From Ephydatia muelleri (lineage: Eukaryota; Porifera; Demospongiae; Spongillida; Spongillidae), in NCBI GenBank assembly GCA_013339895.1, contig JABACO010000009.1, forward strand, positions 3,515,190-3,579,189: a stretch of 64,000 bases of DNA. The letters run 5' to 3'. Shown piece after piece: positions 23,404-35,384 of the stretch (the first letter of the stretch is position 1; every line of letters starts with the position of its first letter). The translations under genes and the position numbers were made by a program. The notes beneath the pieces are model-generated. The model searched no databases. It saw only the letters and a list, made by a program, of their open reading frames with translations, and was not told the DNA's origin.

Positions 23404-26079
23404 ATGTCACAGGTGGGAGAAGAATTGAACGAACTATCAGACAACTTAATACAAGCGCAGCTTGAAAAGAAGGAAGAGTGTGAGTGGGAGTCAGAGGAGT
23501 GGGACAAGTCTGAGGAGGAGTGGGAAAGTTCTGACAAGGAGTGGGAGGAGTCTGACAAGGAATGGGAGGAGTCTGACAAGGAGTGGGAGGAATCAGACAA
23601 GGAGTGGGAACAGTCTGACAAGGAATGTGAGGAGTTGGAAGAGGAGGGGATGATGGAGCATGAACAGTTTTGTGAGGAGGAGGAAGATTTGGGAAAGGAA
23701 TATTGGAAGGAGAATTTTGATGAGAGTGATGCATCAGAAGATCTGGATTGTGAAAGAAGCACAAGTAAAGGAAAAAGCAAAAAGAAGACGTTCCTGAATC
23801 TTTACATTACAAAAGGGGGCTGTTGTGGAAAGAACTGCCTAGCAAAGGATACAGAGTTGTCATGGAAAAGAGCACATGCTTTACATGCCTTAGATACCAA
23901 AACCAAAAAGGCTGTAATCCTTGGAATGCTGGCAATGATAAGGCATGATTCTAGTTGCAATCGTCAAGGTGAACAACGTGTCCGCAATACCTTCAGGTAT
24001 CGCCTTAGCTGGTCACATCCCATTTGTAGGGATGCATTTTGTGCAGTCGCTGGTATCGGCATCAAGTGTCTCAAATTGTGGCAGAGTCAGGTGGGGTCTG
24101 AATCAGACGTGAAATGTGTTGAACATGGAAATACTGGCAGATCCCCTCATCATGCATTGTCACATGATGACACTTGCAAAGTTGTTCATTTTATCAAACA
24201 GTATGCCAACACAAATGGATTACCTGATCCTGGTCGTTTGAAGGGTAAACACCGAAACATTATCCTGGACAGCAGTAATAGTATGCAAACCGTTTACAAT
24301 GAATATCGACGAGCTCTGACTTCCACACTATCACCATCACCACCTCTCCGACCTTCTCATTACCTTACCCTTGGTCTGAAGAGGCAATATTCTCTCCTAA
24401 ATGATCCACCAACACCTCCTCCTCCACGTCCTCCAGTGGAATATGTATGCTACAATACATTTGCAGCACTTTGGCACAAACATTGCCCAGACATAACACA
24501 ACAGGCATCACGCAGCGACCTTTGTGACACTTGTGATAAGATTCTGGTCACACTGCGTCACAGTATGTCAGATGAACAGAGAAAAAAGCTGAACCAGACG
24601 TACAACAAGCATCGTGACTCTGCCAAGCTTTTACGTGACCACTACATAGACAACATTGCCACAGCTGAACGAGAATGGAGAATGCTGAGCCAGAGGGATC
24701 GTGACCAAGTCCTGCAAAGCTTTACATCACCACGCCCCCTTACAACACCTATGTTGGATATTCAAATGCAGTACTCATTTGATTATTGCCAGCAAGTGGC
24801 CATCCCTTATAGCTCACAGCAACGAGGTCACTACTTCTTCAGGACGCCACGGAAGGTACAGGTATTTGGTGTGTGCTGTGAGCCACTCAAAAGACAAGTA
24901 TTCTTTCTTATTGACGAGGCAGAGAAAATAGGTAAGGGAGCAATGTCAGTTGTAAGCCAAGTACATGCCTTTTTGAAGCTTCATAGTGTAGGAGAAAAAT
25001 GTGTAACACTACAGGCAGACAACTGTGTGGGCCAAAATAAAAACTCTACTATGTTGTGGTACTTGGCATGGCGAGTTATAACAGGTCAGCATGACAGAGT
25101 TGAACTTAATTTCATGCTACCTGGTCACACAAAATTTGTGCCAGATTCCTACTTTGGAATATTTAAAAAACACTACCGACAACAAGACCATGTCGATGAT
25201 ATGTCTGATCTTGTTGAGTGCGTGAAGAAGTGTGGGTGCAATGTGACCTGTGTGCCACAGCAGTACCAGAATTGGGTATATTACAACTGGAATGCTTTTC
25301 TGGACCAGTGGTTTGTACGTCCAGCTGGGTTTTCCATCTATCACACTTTTATTTTTGACAAAGAACATCCGGGTATAGTTAAAATGAAATTGTGGCCAGA
25401 TCAAGTACCAAGAGATATGTCATTACTTAAAGATGGGGTTACAGTCAGCAGCATTCAATACGCATACAGAGATGGGACAATGCCACGTGTTGTGTTACCC
25501 AAAGGCTTGACACAGCAAAGAGCACAGTATCTGTATGATAACGTCAGTGAATTTGTCCATGACAAATCAAAGGTGATCAATGTGTGCCCCAATCCACAAG
25601 CAATCCCTATGGAGAGTGCAGATGATGCAAACAAAGCTTCAACACATCTTGAAGAAGATCAACCTGGACCATCATCCACCTTTCTACCTGTTGTCAACAG
25701 TGAACATGAAGACTTAATATGCATTGACAGTGAGGACGGACAAAAACCTGGCAGGATACGCAGATGTAGAGCAGAATTGAACTTGGTGTATGTGTGCCCA
25801 TTGTGTGAGAAGAAGTATGCCAGCAATCAAGCTCTTTATCTGCACAAACGAAACAAACACAACATACCTCACAGCAAAAACGAAGGAGGGGTGAAAGAGG
25901 AGAGTGAGACCAGCTGCCAAGAAAAAGTAAGCCAACCACCATCAGGAAACAAGAAAAGAAAAAGGTCAGAAATAGAACTGCTGTTTTCGTGTAAGGCATG
26001 TGGCAACAAATATGGGAGTCAAAGTGCACTGTATACCCACACCAAGATAAAACATCCTCCACCCAAGCAGGCCAAATAA
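23404..26079 (+). CDS. DUF7869-like protein with two C2H2 zinc fingers, candidate transposase of the inverted-repeat element
   Basis: A single uninterrupted 891-codon frame. Residues about 28-80 are acidic heptad-like repeats (EWEESDKEWEE). A Cys/Lys region follows (LYITKGGCCGKNCL), then a helical domain. The core at about 445-600 matches the DUF7869 pattern: MQYSFDYCQQVAIPY (D460), LQADNCVGQNKNS (D539), then LPGHTKFVPDSYFGIFKKHY (H..D581). Well-spaced conserved Asp residues suggest an RNase H-like nuclease fold, which is inference. The C-terminus carries two C2H2 fingers starting at C798 and C863 (CxxC-x12-HxxxxH). It is divergent from the CtIP-like gene, ends 46 bp before the right inverted repeat, and is the only candidate for mobilising the element. 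The start is the first ATG of the open frame; an upstream non-coding exon is possible. Confidence 0.85.
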   Translation: MSQVGEELNELSDNLIQAQLEKKEECEWESEEWDKSEEEWESSDKEWEESDKEWEESDKEWEESDKEWEQSDKECEELEEEGMMEHEQFCEEEEDLGKEYWKENFDESDASEDLDCERSTSKGKSKKKTFLNLYITKGGCCGKNCLAKDTELSWKRAHALHALDTKTKKAVILGMLAMIRHDSSCNRQGEQRVRNTFRYRLSWSHPICRDAFCAVAGIGIKCLKLWQSQVGSESDVKCVEHGNTGRSPHHALSHDDTCKVVHFIKQYANTNGLPDPGRLKGKHRNIILDSSNSMQTVYNEYRRALTSTLSPSPPLRPSHYLTLGLKRQYSLLNDPPTPPPPRPPVEYVCYNTFAALWHKHCPDITQQASRSDLCDTCDKILVTLRHSMSDEQRKKLNQTYNKHRDSAKLLRDHYIDNIATAEREWRMLSQRDRDQVLQSFTSPRPLTTPMLDIQMQYSFDYCQQVAIPYSSQQRGHYFFRTPRKVQVFGVCCEPLKRQVFFLIDEAEKIGKGAMSVVSQVHAFLKLHSVGEKCVTLQADNCVGQNKNSTMLWYLAWRVITGQHDRVELNFMLPGHTKFVPDSYFGIFKKHYRQQDHVDDMSDLVECVKKCGCNVTCVPQQYQNWVYYNWNAFLDQWFVRPAGFSIYHTFIFDKEHPGIVKMKLWPDQVPRDMSLLKDGVTVSSIQYAYRDGTMPRVVLPKGLTQQRAQYLYDNVSEFVHDKSKVINVCPNPQAIPMESADDANKASTHLEEDQPGPSSTFLPVVNSEHEDLICIDSEDGQKPGRIRRCRAELNLVYVCPLCEKKYASNQALYLHKRNKHNIPHSKNEGGVKEESETSCQEKVSQPPSGNKKRKRSEIELLFSCKACGNKYGSQSALYTHTKIKHPPPKQAK

Positions 26080-26125
26080 CCTGTAACAACTGGACTTATG
26101 TATTTTACTACTGTCTAAACAGATA

Positions 26126-28130
26126 AATGGATAAACAGTTGATGTCACTAGGAGAGTGGCGATATTTGCAGAGTTTGAATTCAGTTGAACACGTGCTTAC
26201 CCAGTCAGGGGATACTTGTACGACACCTGATACCACAACCAAACCTTTGCTATTGCTGGCGAGTAGCTGAATGCCACAGGTAGGGGGGAGGAGGTGGTGC
26301 CTGAAGGTTAGCAGTAGGGTTATCCTTCAGACTACAAGTGAGCTTCACGCCTTCACATGCTGTGATTCTCCCCAATCCCCTCCAGTTTGTGATCCTAAAC
26401 CAGCATAAAGTGAACAAGTCACAAATCATGACACATACATTTACCCATACTCGTACAAACACACATACTGTATACATACACACATATTTGTACATACACA
26501 TAAATTCCAACAGTACTCTTACATACTCCTACATACAAACATGCATTCCCATACATCCACATGTACTCATACATACATACATAAATACCCCTACATGCAC
26601 ATACACTTGTACATACACACACTTTTATATACACACATTCTACTAGAGTACACATGCACACATATACTCCATTCACAAATACTTATACGTACACACATAT
26701 ACCTACATTCACAAATACTTGTACACACACACATACACCTACATGTACATACACAGATGTATACAAATACACATACAGTACATGCTTCTAACACACAATG
26801 ACAAACATACTCCTACGTTAACAAATGCTCCTACATGCGCACACTTGTATATACACACACTTCTATACAGGTATATACACATACTCCTACAACACATATC
26901 TACATACACAAATAATTTGTACATCCATCCATACATACATACTCCTTCATATACACATAATCCTAGATACACACATAACTGGACACACACACGTATTGTA
27001 CATGCACATATACTAATACATTGTACACTGATACGCAAATACATCCACACATACTCCTACAGTACTCACACATACATATACGTACTACATACATATACCT
27101 ACATTCACAGATACCTGCACATACACACATACACATAAAGTACTCCTACAGTTGTATACTCCTACATGCACACACACACGTATACACATACAGTACTCTA
27201 CTCTTACATACACACAATGGCATATACTCATACTTTCATATTCACAAGTACTTATACATTGACCAATACCTGTACATAAACAAATATGCACATGTACACA
27301 CATGCAGAGCCCCACTGTACATGTATGCACAGTGAACGTGTTTGTGGCATTCTATTAGATTAACATACGTACGTGCTGCATGTCCTCGGTATGCCCGACC
27401 TAGCTGTGATGAAAGAATACACATACAGTACCTGTTCAACACTGGCATTCGGATCACGTGACGAAGAACAGGAGGCTTGGCTGGCCTGTGGACGTCGTTT
27501 CAATCCTCCAAGACTATATTCCCGTGGCGTGTATTCATGAAACGATACATAATTATCTAGCAGTGACTGCACTACACAAAAGCAAGCAAGTGCTGTAGTC
27601 TCGTATTAATTTACTAAGCGTCAATGAGTTTATTAATAACGGAGCAGGTAGTCTCGTGCCCAAAGCAAATAAGTAACGACGATAATGAAGACGTAAGTAT
27701 GACATCACTCCTACGTGATGTCATACATCGCCGCAATAATGCGAAATGGCGCTGAAAAGAAGTTCAACTTCAGTCGTCTGTATTTCCATAACGGCTAAGA
27801 AAAACTCAAACGATCTGGAGAATACAGTAGGGGGAGGACTCCTACGTGCGCATGGCGAACTTGGAGTCTGTATCATGCTCGGCTATGAAGATTCTTAAAT
27901 ATTTACCCCGTGGGGTTATTGTCCACCACACATATGGGATGGAAAGAGTGTTGAATATGAAAAAATGCTACGCATGTAGGCAATAGGTGTACCAGTAAGG
28001 GTTGAATATTTCAAGAGAATAGCACTAATCGTTCGGAAGATATAGCGCATCAAAAACGCACACGATTTATTGTGTTTTATACATTTATGATTTATATATC
28101 CGTAAGGTCCCTTTTCTCATGAGATTCCCC
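26126..28130 (-). repeat. Right terminal inverted repeat (2005 bp)
   Basis: Inverted copy of 18401-20627, lacking about 225 bp found in the left arm. It ends ctcatgagattcccc at 28130, followed by attt. Confidence 0.9.
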
Positions 28131-28577
28131 ATTTAATGCTGGTTTGTGTTTCTTTCTCATTCTTCTGTATTGTGGTGAGCACACTCAATGTGTTTATTGT
28201 AGATTGTTTTTTATTTTTTGGAGTATTGAAAAAGTCTGTGGCTGGCCAATAAGCTTTGTACGTGCTGTACGTTTGGCTCGCTTGTTTCTAGCGGTGTCTC
28301 TGCTTATCAGACCTTGAAGTGTTCAGGGACCGGTTTGGGAAGCGGGGGCGGGAAGAAAGACGCGGTCTGGTTTAGGTCTGGTTGGTTGTCCAAATTTTGC
28401 GCATTTTTGCCAGTCTTCCTCCCATTGTTTTTGTAGTTTTTCAAAATTACGTACAATTGTATAGTGTGAGGGCTCTTTTTCTTCTTCCATTGAGGTTACC
28501 GTGCTACATGAAATATAAGTTTATCTTGTACATCTGTACTTGTTCGGCTAAGGATATTGTTTTGATTGGACGTAATT

Positions 28578-28805
28578 TGCATTAGCATTGAGCTGTGACG
28601 TAACAGTAAGGTCAAGTGCAGCTGACTCTCTTACTAATCTATTGTGGCATGAACCACATCACCACCCAGCTTGCATGTCAGGGAGTGATGGCCAAGGTGG
28701 TCCAGTGAATGCTAGGGCACACATGCAATGATTAACCACCACAACTTGAAATTCATTGGGCTCAAGGTGAGGCTCCAAATAAGGTCAAGCAGAAGCATGG
28801 GATGA
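28578..28805. repeat. Dispersed repeat family B, copy 3
   Basis: Same orientation as copies at 1575-1880 and 11163-11390; begins abruptly at gcattagcattgagc. The stretch 28135-28577 before it holds no recognisable gene. Confidence 0.75.
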
Positions 28806-28814
28806 TGATACATG

Positions 28815-29390
28815 TATGTCTATGTATGTGCATATGTCAGTATGTGTGTCTATGTGTGAATGTGTGTATGTGTGTATGCGTGTATGTGTGTATGTGTGTG
28901 TGTATGTGTGACTTGTGACTATGTATGTGTATGTGTGTGTATGTGTGTATGTATGTATGTGTGTATGTGTGTATGTCCATGTATATGTGTATGTGTGTAT
29001 GCATGTATGTGTGCATGTGTGTATGTGTGTATATATGTGCTATGTGTGTATGTGTGTATGTATATGTGTATGTCTATGTATGTGTGAATGTATGTATGTG
29101 GGTATATGTGTGATGTGTGTGTGTGTCAATGTTTGTGTATGTGTGTGTGCATGTGTGTGCATGTGTGTAAATGTGTATGTGTGTGTGGGTGTGTGCAGGG
29201 GTGTGTGTGTGGGGTGTGTGCAGGGTGTGTGCAGGGGTGTGTGCAGGGGTGTGTGCAGGGATGTGTGCAGGGATGTGTGCAGGGGTGTGTGCAGGGGTGT
29301 GTGCAGGGGTGTGTGCAGGGGTGTGTGCAGGGGTGTGTGCAGGGGTGTGTGCAGGGGTGTGTGCAGGGGTGTGTGCAGGTGTGTGTGCAT
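28815..29390. repeat. (GTAT/GTGT)n tract followed by a gtgtgtgcaggg minisatellite
   Basis: 28815-29195 is imperfect TATG/TGTG repeat. 29200-29385 consists of a 12-13-bp unit gtgtgtgcagggg repeated about 14 times. Confidence 0.9.
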
Positions 29391-30133
29391 GCACATCATT
29401 GGTGTGTGTATGCAGTTAGCCCAAGATAATTACATGATCTCAATAAGGTCTAGTATGGAAATGGAGGTGGATCTGTGGATGTAGCATTAGTGCAAGACCA
29501 TTAGTCTCTCCCCTCTCCATGGCATGGTTGATATGCAGGCTCCAGAGTGAAGTCCAATAATACCATCTCTGTGCCTCACGGGTGGTACATGCATAGAGTC
29601 TCACTTTCCAGACTGGAAATAGTGGCCAGCTACATATGATGCTTACAGATAAATACAGCCATGTCTGTGTTCAGCTCAAAATGAGCAATTTCGAAAAACC
29701 AATGTTGCTCTTGACCTCAATGTACATCTCAACGGTATTTAAATACTGATACTATTCAGTTTAAGTGAATGGAGATGACTATATACCCACTGCACTGTAT
29801 GTTTTTTGATGAGAAAATTCAAGGCCTTTTTTTTTCATAGACCTAACAATAGAGTATTTAATTATAAGATTTCCACATTCAAACATGAATAGGGCCATGT
29901 ATAGGGCTATAGCAGACAGCTGGTGCATTTTTGTCACACAATGACACCTATACATGTAATGAATGTACAACTCTCTATTGTTGATTATCATATGCCTGTT
30001 ACTTAGGAGAATTGGTCTCTGCATAGGAATGTATAACCTGTGTGTGGGATTCATATGTTGCATAGCATAATGATGACGGGAACCATGAAGGTACATGTAT
30101 GTGGTGCTAGGTAAATGCTTATTGCTTAATTTT

Positions 30134-30191
<58 letters not shown>

Positions 30192-31110
30192 GCACGCACG
30201 GCAAAAATAGTAATAATAATAATCACGAGTGGAAAACCAGAGTGATACATAGAGCTGACAGATTTAAAAATAAAAATAAATAAAATGTGTATTCAAATGT
30301 GGTAGCCTCTGTGCATAAGCTTGAAGATATATGCTGGCTTTCCCCACCACACCAAGTCCTATCATTCGTTATTTGTTTAACACTTTACTTGAAATTTTGT
30401 ATTCACGTGGAGTGAAAGCAAACAAATATTGCTACACTCTTTTCCCATTATTAGAGCATCCAGTATGTTTTTGAGGAATACAGTATAGAGGAGGCTATGG
30501 TGGCCCCTCTTCGTTCATATTATTGAAACCAAACATTAGCTTCCACATGTTGAGGTAGTTCAGAATACTGCTAACATGTAAAGACATTCATGTGTGCTCT
30601 GAATCTAATAAGCCTACTAGCTTTGAACTAGTTGAGTTAGCAGTTATTAAATCTCCAGCACTTTCATCTAGCAGTGCCTTTAAGCACAACCAATTTGTAA
30701 ATGGCAGTAATTTAGCACTGCCATTGGCAACGTGTACAATGAATTTCAAAGGCAAATTTTTTTAATTTTTTAAATAAAAGTAAACCTGCTTGTAAACATC
30801 TGATCCACTGATCTCTGCAACAAATGCCAATGCACATACAGTAGAAAAGTATTTGATATTGTAATAAGTTACTCTTAATTATATTTACTATGGTGTTTTC
30901 TCGTATATGAATCTGCAGTTTGTAAGTACAAAGACATGATTGTGTAATAAACAATGCTGTACTTCTCTCTGCACTTACCACTACTGCAAAAAGTTCACCA
31001 CTCTCATATCCTCCTGATTTAATAATAGTTTCTTCATAATCTCCACTATGGTGTTGCAATTAAGTATCTAAAATAACTGAAGGTAAATATGTTACCAACA
31101 GATGTGCACA
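29391..31110. other. No gene recognised; (CA)n tract and dispersed-repeat segment
   Basis: Contains a (CA)n microsatellite at 30134-30190 and, at about 30298-30510, a segment related to 8220-8470. No coding block has recognisable protein character. Confidence 0.5.
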
Positions 31111-31262
31111 GATTACACTGGTGGCATGCCAACATTTGTACACAGCAAAACACTGGTGGCATGCCAACATTTGTACACAACAAAACACTGGTGGCATGCC
31201 AACATTTGTACACAGCAAAACACTGGTGGCATGCTAACATTTCTACACAACAAAACAGATGC
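31111..31262. repeat. Minisatellite, 35-bp unit, about 4 copies
   Basis: Repeats of cactggtggcatgccaacat plus ttgtacacarcaaaa. Confidence 0.9.
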
Positions 31263-31639
31263 ACACGGTCTGCTTGCAGTTCAACAAAGCTGCAGCTACT
31301 AAAAACCAGTACACTTCTTGAAGCATCAGGAGGAGGTCAGCCACTACCCTAAAGAATAGCAGCGAGTCTTTCTATATCAATGTTGTATACTACTAATTTT
31401 CCCCTGCAAAGTATGTGTCCAAAGCATGTGAACATACCATGACCAATTTATTGGCTGTATGGCTACAGAATTTATTTTAACACTTAATCATATGCCTCTC
31501 AACTTAATGCAATAGCAATGGGTTTTCATTATACATACAGGAATACATGTATGATTAAGAGATCAAATAATTGTTAACAAAAAACAGGACATATCCTTCC
31601 ATTGACTGAACCTTGACAAGCCAGTGCATGAGACTGGCA

Positions 31640-33430
31640 TAGACGGCATGCAGATAAGGTCACTTGATGTCACTGCACTCCCAGCATTAACCCCAGATGC
31701 TCTGCATGGTTCTGGATGACCAAAGTTGTATATGTGTACACGCAATAGGGGAGGAATGTACTGCCATTCAGATAAGGTCACTTGATGTCACTGCCTGCTG
31801 TCAAGGTACTCTGTGGTTCAGATGGCTATCAAACTTTGACTGTATCAATGGTTCTGGAAGACCAAAGTTGTATATGTGTACACAAGAGCCCTGGACTGGC
31901 AATAGGGGAGGAATGTGCTGCCATTCAGATAAGGTCACTTGATGTCACTGCCTGCTGTCAAGGTCCTCTGTGGTTCAGATGGCTATCAAAACTTTGACTG
32001 TATCAATGGTTCTGAATGACCAAAGTTGTGTATGTGTACACAAGAGCCATGGACTGGCAAGAATGTACTGCCATTCAGATAAAGTCACATGATGTCACTG
32101 CCTGCTGTCAAGGTACTCTGTGGTTCAGATGGCTATCAAACTTTGACTGTATCAATGGTTCTGAATGACCAAAGTTGTGTATGTGTACACAAGAGCCATG
32201 GACTGGCAAGAATGTACTGCCATTCAGATAAAGTCACATGATGTCACTGCCTGCTGTCAAGGTACTCTGTGGTTCAGATGGCTATCAAACTTTGACTGTA
32301 TCAATGGTTCTGGATGACCAAAGTTGTGTATGTGTACACAAGAGCCCTGGACTGGCAATAGGGGAGGAATGTACTGCCATTCAGATAAGGTCACTTGATG
32401 TCACTGCCTGCTGTCAAGGTACTCTGTGGTTCAGATGGCTATCAAAACACTTTGACTGTATCAATGGTTCTGAATGACCAAAGTTGTGTATGTGTACACA
32501 AGAGCCATGGACTGGCAAGAATGTAGCTGCCATTCAGATAAAGTCAAGGTACTCTGTGGTTCAGATGGCTATCAAACTTTGACTGTATCAATGGTTCTGG
32601 ATGACCAAAGTTGTGTATGTGTACACAAGAGCCCTGGACTGGCAATAGGGGAGGAATGTACTGCCATTCAGATAAGGTCACTTGATGTCACTGCCTGCTG
32701 TCAAGGTCCTCTGTGGTTCAGATGGCTATCAAAACTTTGACTGTATCAATGGTTCTGAATGACCAAAGTTGTGTATGTGTACACAAGAGCCATGGACTGG
32801 CAAGAATGTACTGCCATTCAGATAAAGTCACATGATGTCACTGCCTGCTGTCAAGGTACTCTGTGGTTCAGATGGCTATCAAACTTTGACTGTATCAATG
32901 GTTCTGGATGACCAAAGTTGTGTATGTGTACACAAGAGCCCTGGACTGGCAATAGGGGAGGAATGTACTGCCATTCAGATAAGGTCACTTGATGTCACTG
33001 CCTGCTGTCAAGGTACTCTGTGGTTCAGATGGCTATCAAAACACTTTGACTGTATCAATGGTTCTGAATGACCAAAGTTGTGTATGTGTACACAAGAGCC
33101 ATGGACTGGCAAGAATGTAGCTGCCATTCAGATAAAGTCAAGGTACTCTGTGGTTCAGATGGCTATCAAACTTTGACTGTATCAATGGTTCTGGATGACC
33201 AAAGTTGTGTATGTGTACACAAGAGCCCTGGACTGGCAATAGGGGAGGAATGTACTGCCATTCAGATAAGGTCACTTGATGTCACTGCCTGCTGTCAAGG
33301 TACTCTGTGGTTCAGATGGCTATCAAACTTTGACTGTATCAATGGTTCTGGATGACCAAAGTTGTATATGGGTACACAAGAGCCATGGACTGGCAATTGG
33401 GAGAGGTGTACTTCTATTCAGATAAGATCA
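31640..33430. repeat. Satellite array, about 120-157-bp monomers with a 594-bp higher-order repeat
   Basis: Twelve copies of a monomer containing gaccaaagttgtgtatgtgt and tctgtggttcagatggctat. Monomers differ by deletions (with or without aataggggagg; a 25-30-bp deletion in some). The block 32070-32663 is repeated almost perfectly at 32664-33257, a higher-order unit of 594 bp. Open frames of 70-95 codons inside it are a by-product. Confidence 0.9.
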
Positions 33431-33463
33431 CTGATGTCACAGCATCACTCTGTGGTTCAGATG

Positions 33464-33508
33464 GTTCTATGCTTCATCAAACTTTGACCGTTTGATGAAG
33501 CATAGAAC
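33464..33508. other. Perfect 19-bp hairpin
   Basis: gttctatgcttcatcaaac (33464-33482) and its exact reverse complement (33490-33508) are separated by 7 bases. The hairpin interrupts the last, diverged satellite monomer. Confidence 0.9.
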
Positions 33509-33537
33509 ACCATGGACTGGTATAAAGTGAAGTCACT

Positions 33538-34352
33538 GTGCTCCCAGCACTCATGATGCGCTCCCAGCACTCATGATGCGCTCCCAGCACTCATGATGCG
33601 CTCCCAGCACATGTGCTCCCAGCACTATACCTCTATCATGATGCGCTCCCAGCACTATACCTCTATCATGATGCGCTCCCAGCACTATACCTCTATCATG
33701 ATGCGCTCCCAGCACTATACCTCTATCATGATGCGCTCCCAGCACTATACCTCTATCATGATGCGCTCCCAGCACTATACCTCTATCATGATGCGCTCCC
33801 AGCACTATACCTCTATCATGATGCGCTCCCAGCACTATACCTCTATCATGATGCCTCCCAGCACTACACCTCTATCATGATGTGCTCCCAGCACTATACC
33901 TCTATCATGATGCGCTCCCAGCACTATACCTCTATCATGATGCGCTCCCAGCACTATACCTCTATCATGATGCGCTCCCAGCACTCATGATGCGCTCCCA
34001 GCACTACACCTCTATCATGATGTGCTCCCAGCACTATACCTCTATCATGATGCGCTCCCAGCACTATACCTCTATCATGATGCGCTCCCAGCACTATACC
34101 TCTATCATGATGCCTCCCAGCACTACACCTCTATCATGATGCGCTCCCAGCACTATACCTCTATCATGATGCGCTCCCAGCACTATACCTCTATCATGAT
34201 GCGCTCCCAGCACAACACCTCTATCATGATGCGCTCCCAGCACTACACCTCTATCATGATGCGCTCCCAGCACTATACCTCTATCATGATGCGCTCCCAG
34301 CACTATACCTCTATCATGATGCACTCCCAGCACTATACGTCTATCATGATGC
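33538..34352. repeat. Minisatellite, 30-bp unit, about 25 copies
   Basis: The unit is cagcactatacctctatcat plus gatgcgctcc, with truncated units at the left and substitutions such as tacacc. As 30 is divisible by three, all six frames stay open for long distances. Confidence 0.95.
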
Positions 34353-34631
34353 AATTGTGCATGTATTAAACATACATGCATTCCGTGTGCCATATATGGA
34401 AGTAACTTAACTTCCCAATTACGTCATGCAATCCATTTATAAGTAAAATCCAACGCTCTTAATTATGCTTATAAATTACAAATGTAACCAGAGTGAATAA
34501 TTATATTTATCTCGGGTTGTTTGGCCGGATATTCATTTCTATAGAAAACATTGGCCGCCAGACTTAGTTTTTTCTGCCTTGTAGGAACAGGTGTCCACTT
34601 TTATGCTGGTGAAAGAATGACCGTATACATA

Positions 34632-35384
34632 CAGGGTGTCCAGAAATGAACAGGAGGTTTAATCGATGTAACTCCAAACAAATAATTGTTAATAAACTTA
34701 TTTTTAAAGTAATACACTGCAATGATCAGGCAAATAATAATAGTGCAAACTAAATTTTAAGTGCTTCTAATATCATCTAACTAAAATCAAGAACAATAAT
34801 GTTTATTAACATGAACTAATTGTGCAACAAACTATTAAGATGATTATTTTTCAGTAGACATGAAGTCTGAAACTATAATATAAATTATTTCAATTGCTAC
34901 AAAAATTCAAATCAACAAATCAAGCTTGATAACCCTCACACAATCAAGAGACATTGTAATTTAATAACTCACCATTGAAGTTCATTAATTAAGGTATTGG
35001 ATTGTCAATGTTACTCTAATTAAGAAATGAGTGTAACTACAATTCATTACACTTAATACTCCATTAAACATAAAACAATACTTAACTTTAATACCACAGC
35101 ATTTAAATTGAAAATTAATAAATCTAAGCTAGATAATTTGACCAGAGGTTAATCAGAAGTAGTTATTAAAATCAAATCTTATTAAGCACTAACTTGAATA
35201 TTGATGATTACAGGGCCATATATTTTAATTTAGTTATTCAACAGTTCATCATAATCTAGATATGTTTGTACCTGTATTATTTTACTAATCAGAGCCATCT
35301 ATGATTAAAATATTAACTAACTAACTGATTCTAATGTAGAGCCATAACCATTTAAACCTGTCCTGTTCATTCGTGGACATCCTG
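34632..35384. mobile_element. Mariner-like MITE, 753 bp, TA target duplication
   Basis: The left end cagggtgtccagaaatgaac and the reverse complement of the right end (caggatgtccacgaatgaac) are inverted repeats flanked by TA on both sides. The interior is very AT-rich and non-coding. Ends of the CAGGGTGTCC type with a TA target are typical of non-autonomous Tc1/mariner-group elements. Confidence 0.8.

Larger units (their letters stand above)
18397..28134. mobile_element. 9.73-kb element with about 2-kb terminal inverted repeats carrying a CtIP-like gene and a DUF7869/C2H2 gene
   Basis: The element proper is 18401-28130. Its ends read ggggaatttcatgagaaaag and (reverse complement of the right end) ggggaatctcatgagaaaag. 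Immediately outside, attt occurs on both sides (18397-18400 and 28131-28134), a candidate 4-bp target duplication that is weak evidence alone in AT-rich flanks. The arms (18401-20627 and 26126-28130) are nearly identical apart from one indel of about 225 bp, so insertion or homogenisation was recent. The 5.5-kb core holds two divergent genes, a spliced minus-strand CtIP/Sae2-family gene (20949-22527) and an uninterrupted 891-codon plus-strand gene (23404-26079), with an 876-bp shared upstream region. No known superfamily is recognised from the ends. Confidence 0.8.

Noticed and set aside
29779-30204. 141-codon minus-strand frame
   Set aside because: Starts in a (CA)n tract and shows no domain, splice or composition evidence for coding.
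33538-34352. Regular 30-bp repeats that might look like a CRISPR array
   Set aside because: Units are directly contiguous without unique spacers, and the DNA is eukaryotic; this is a minisatellite.
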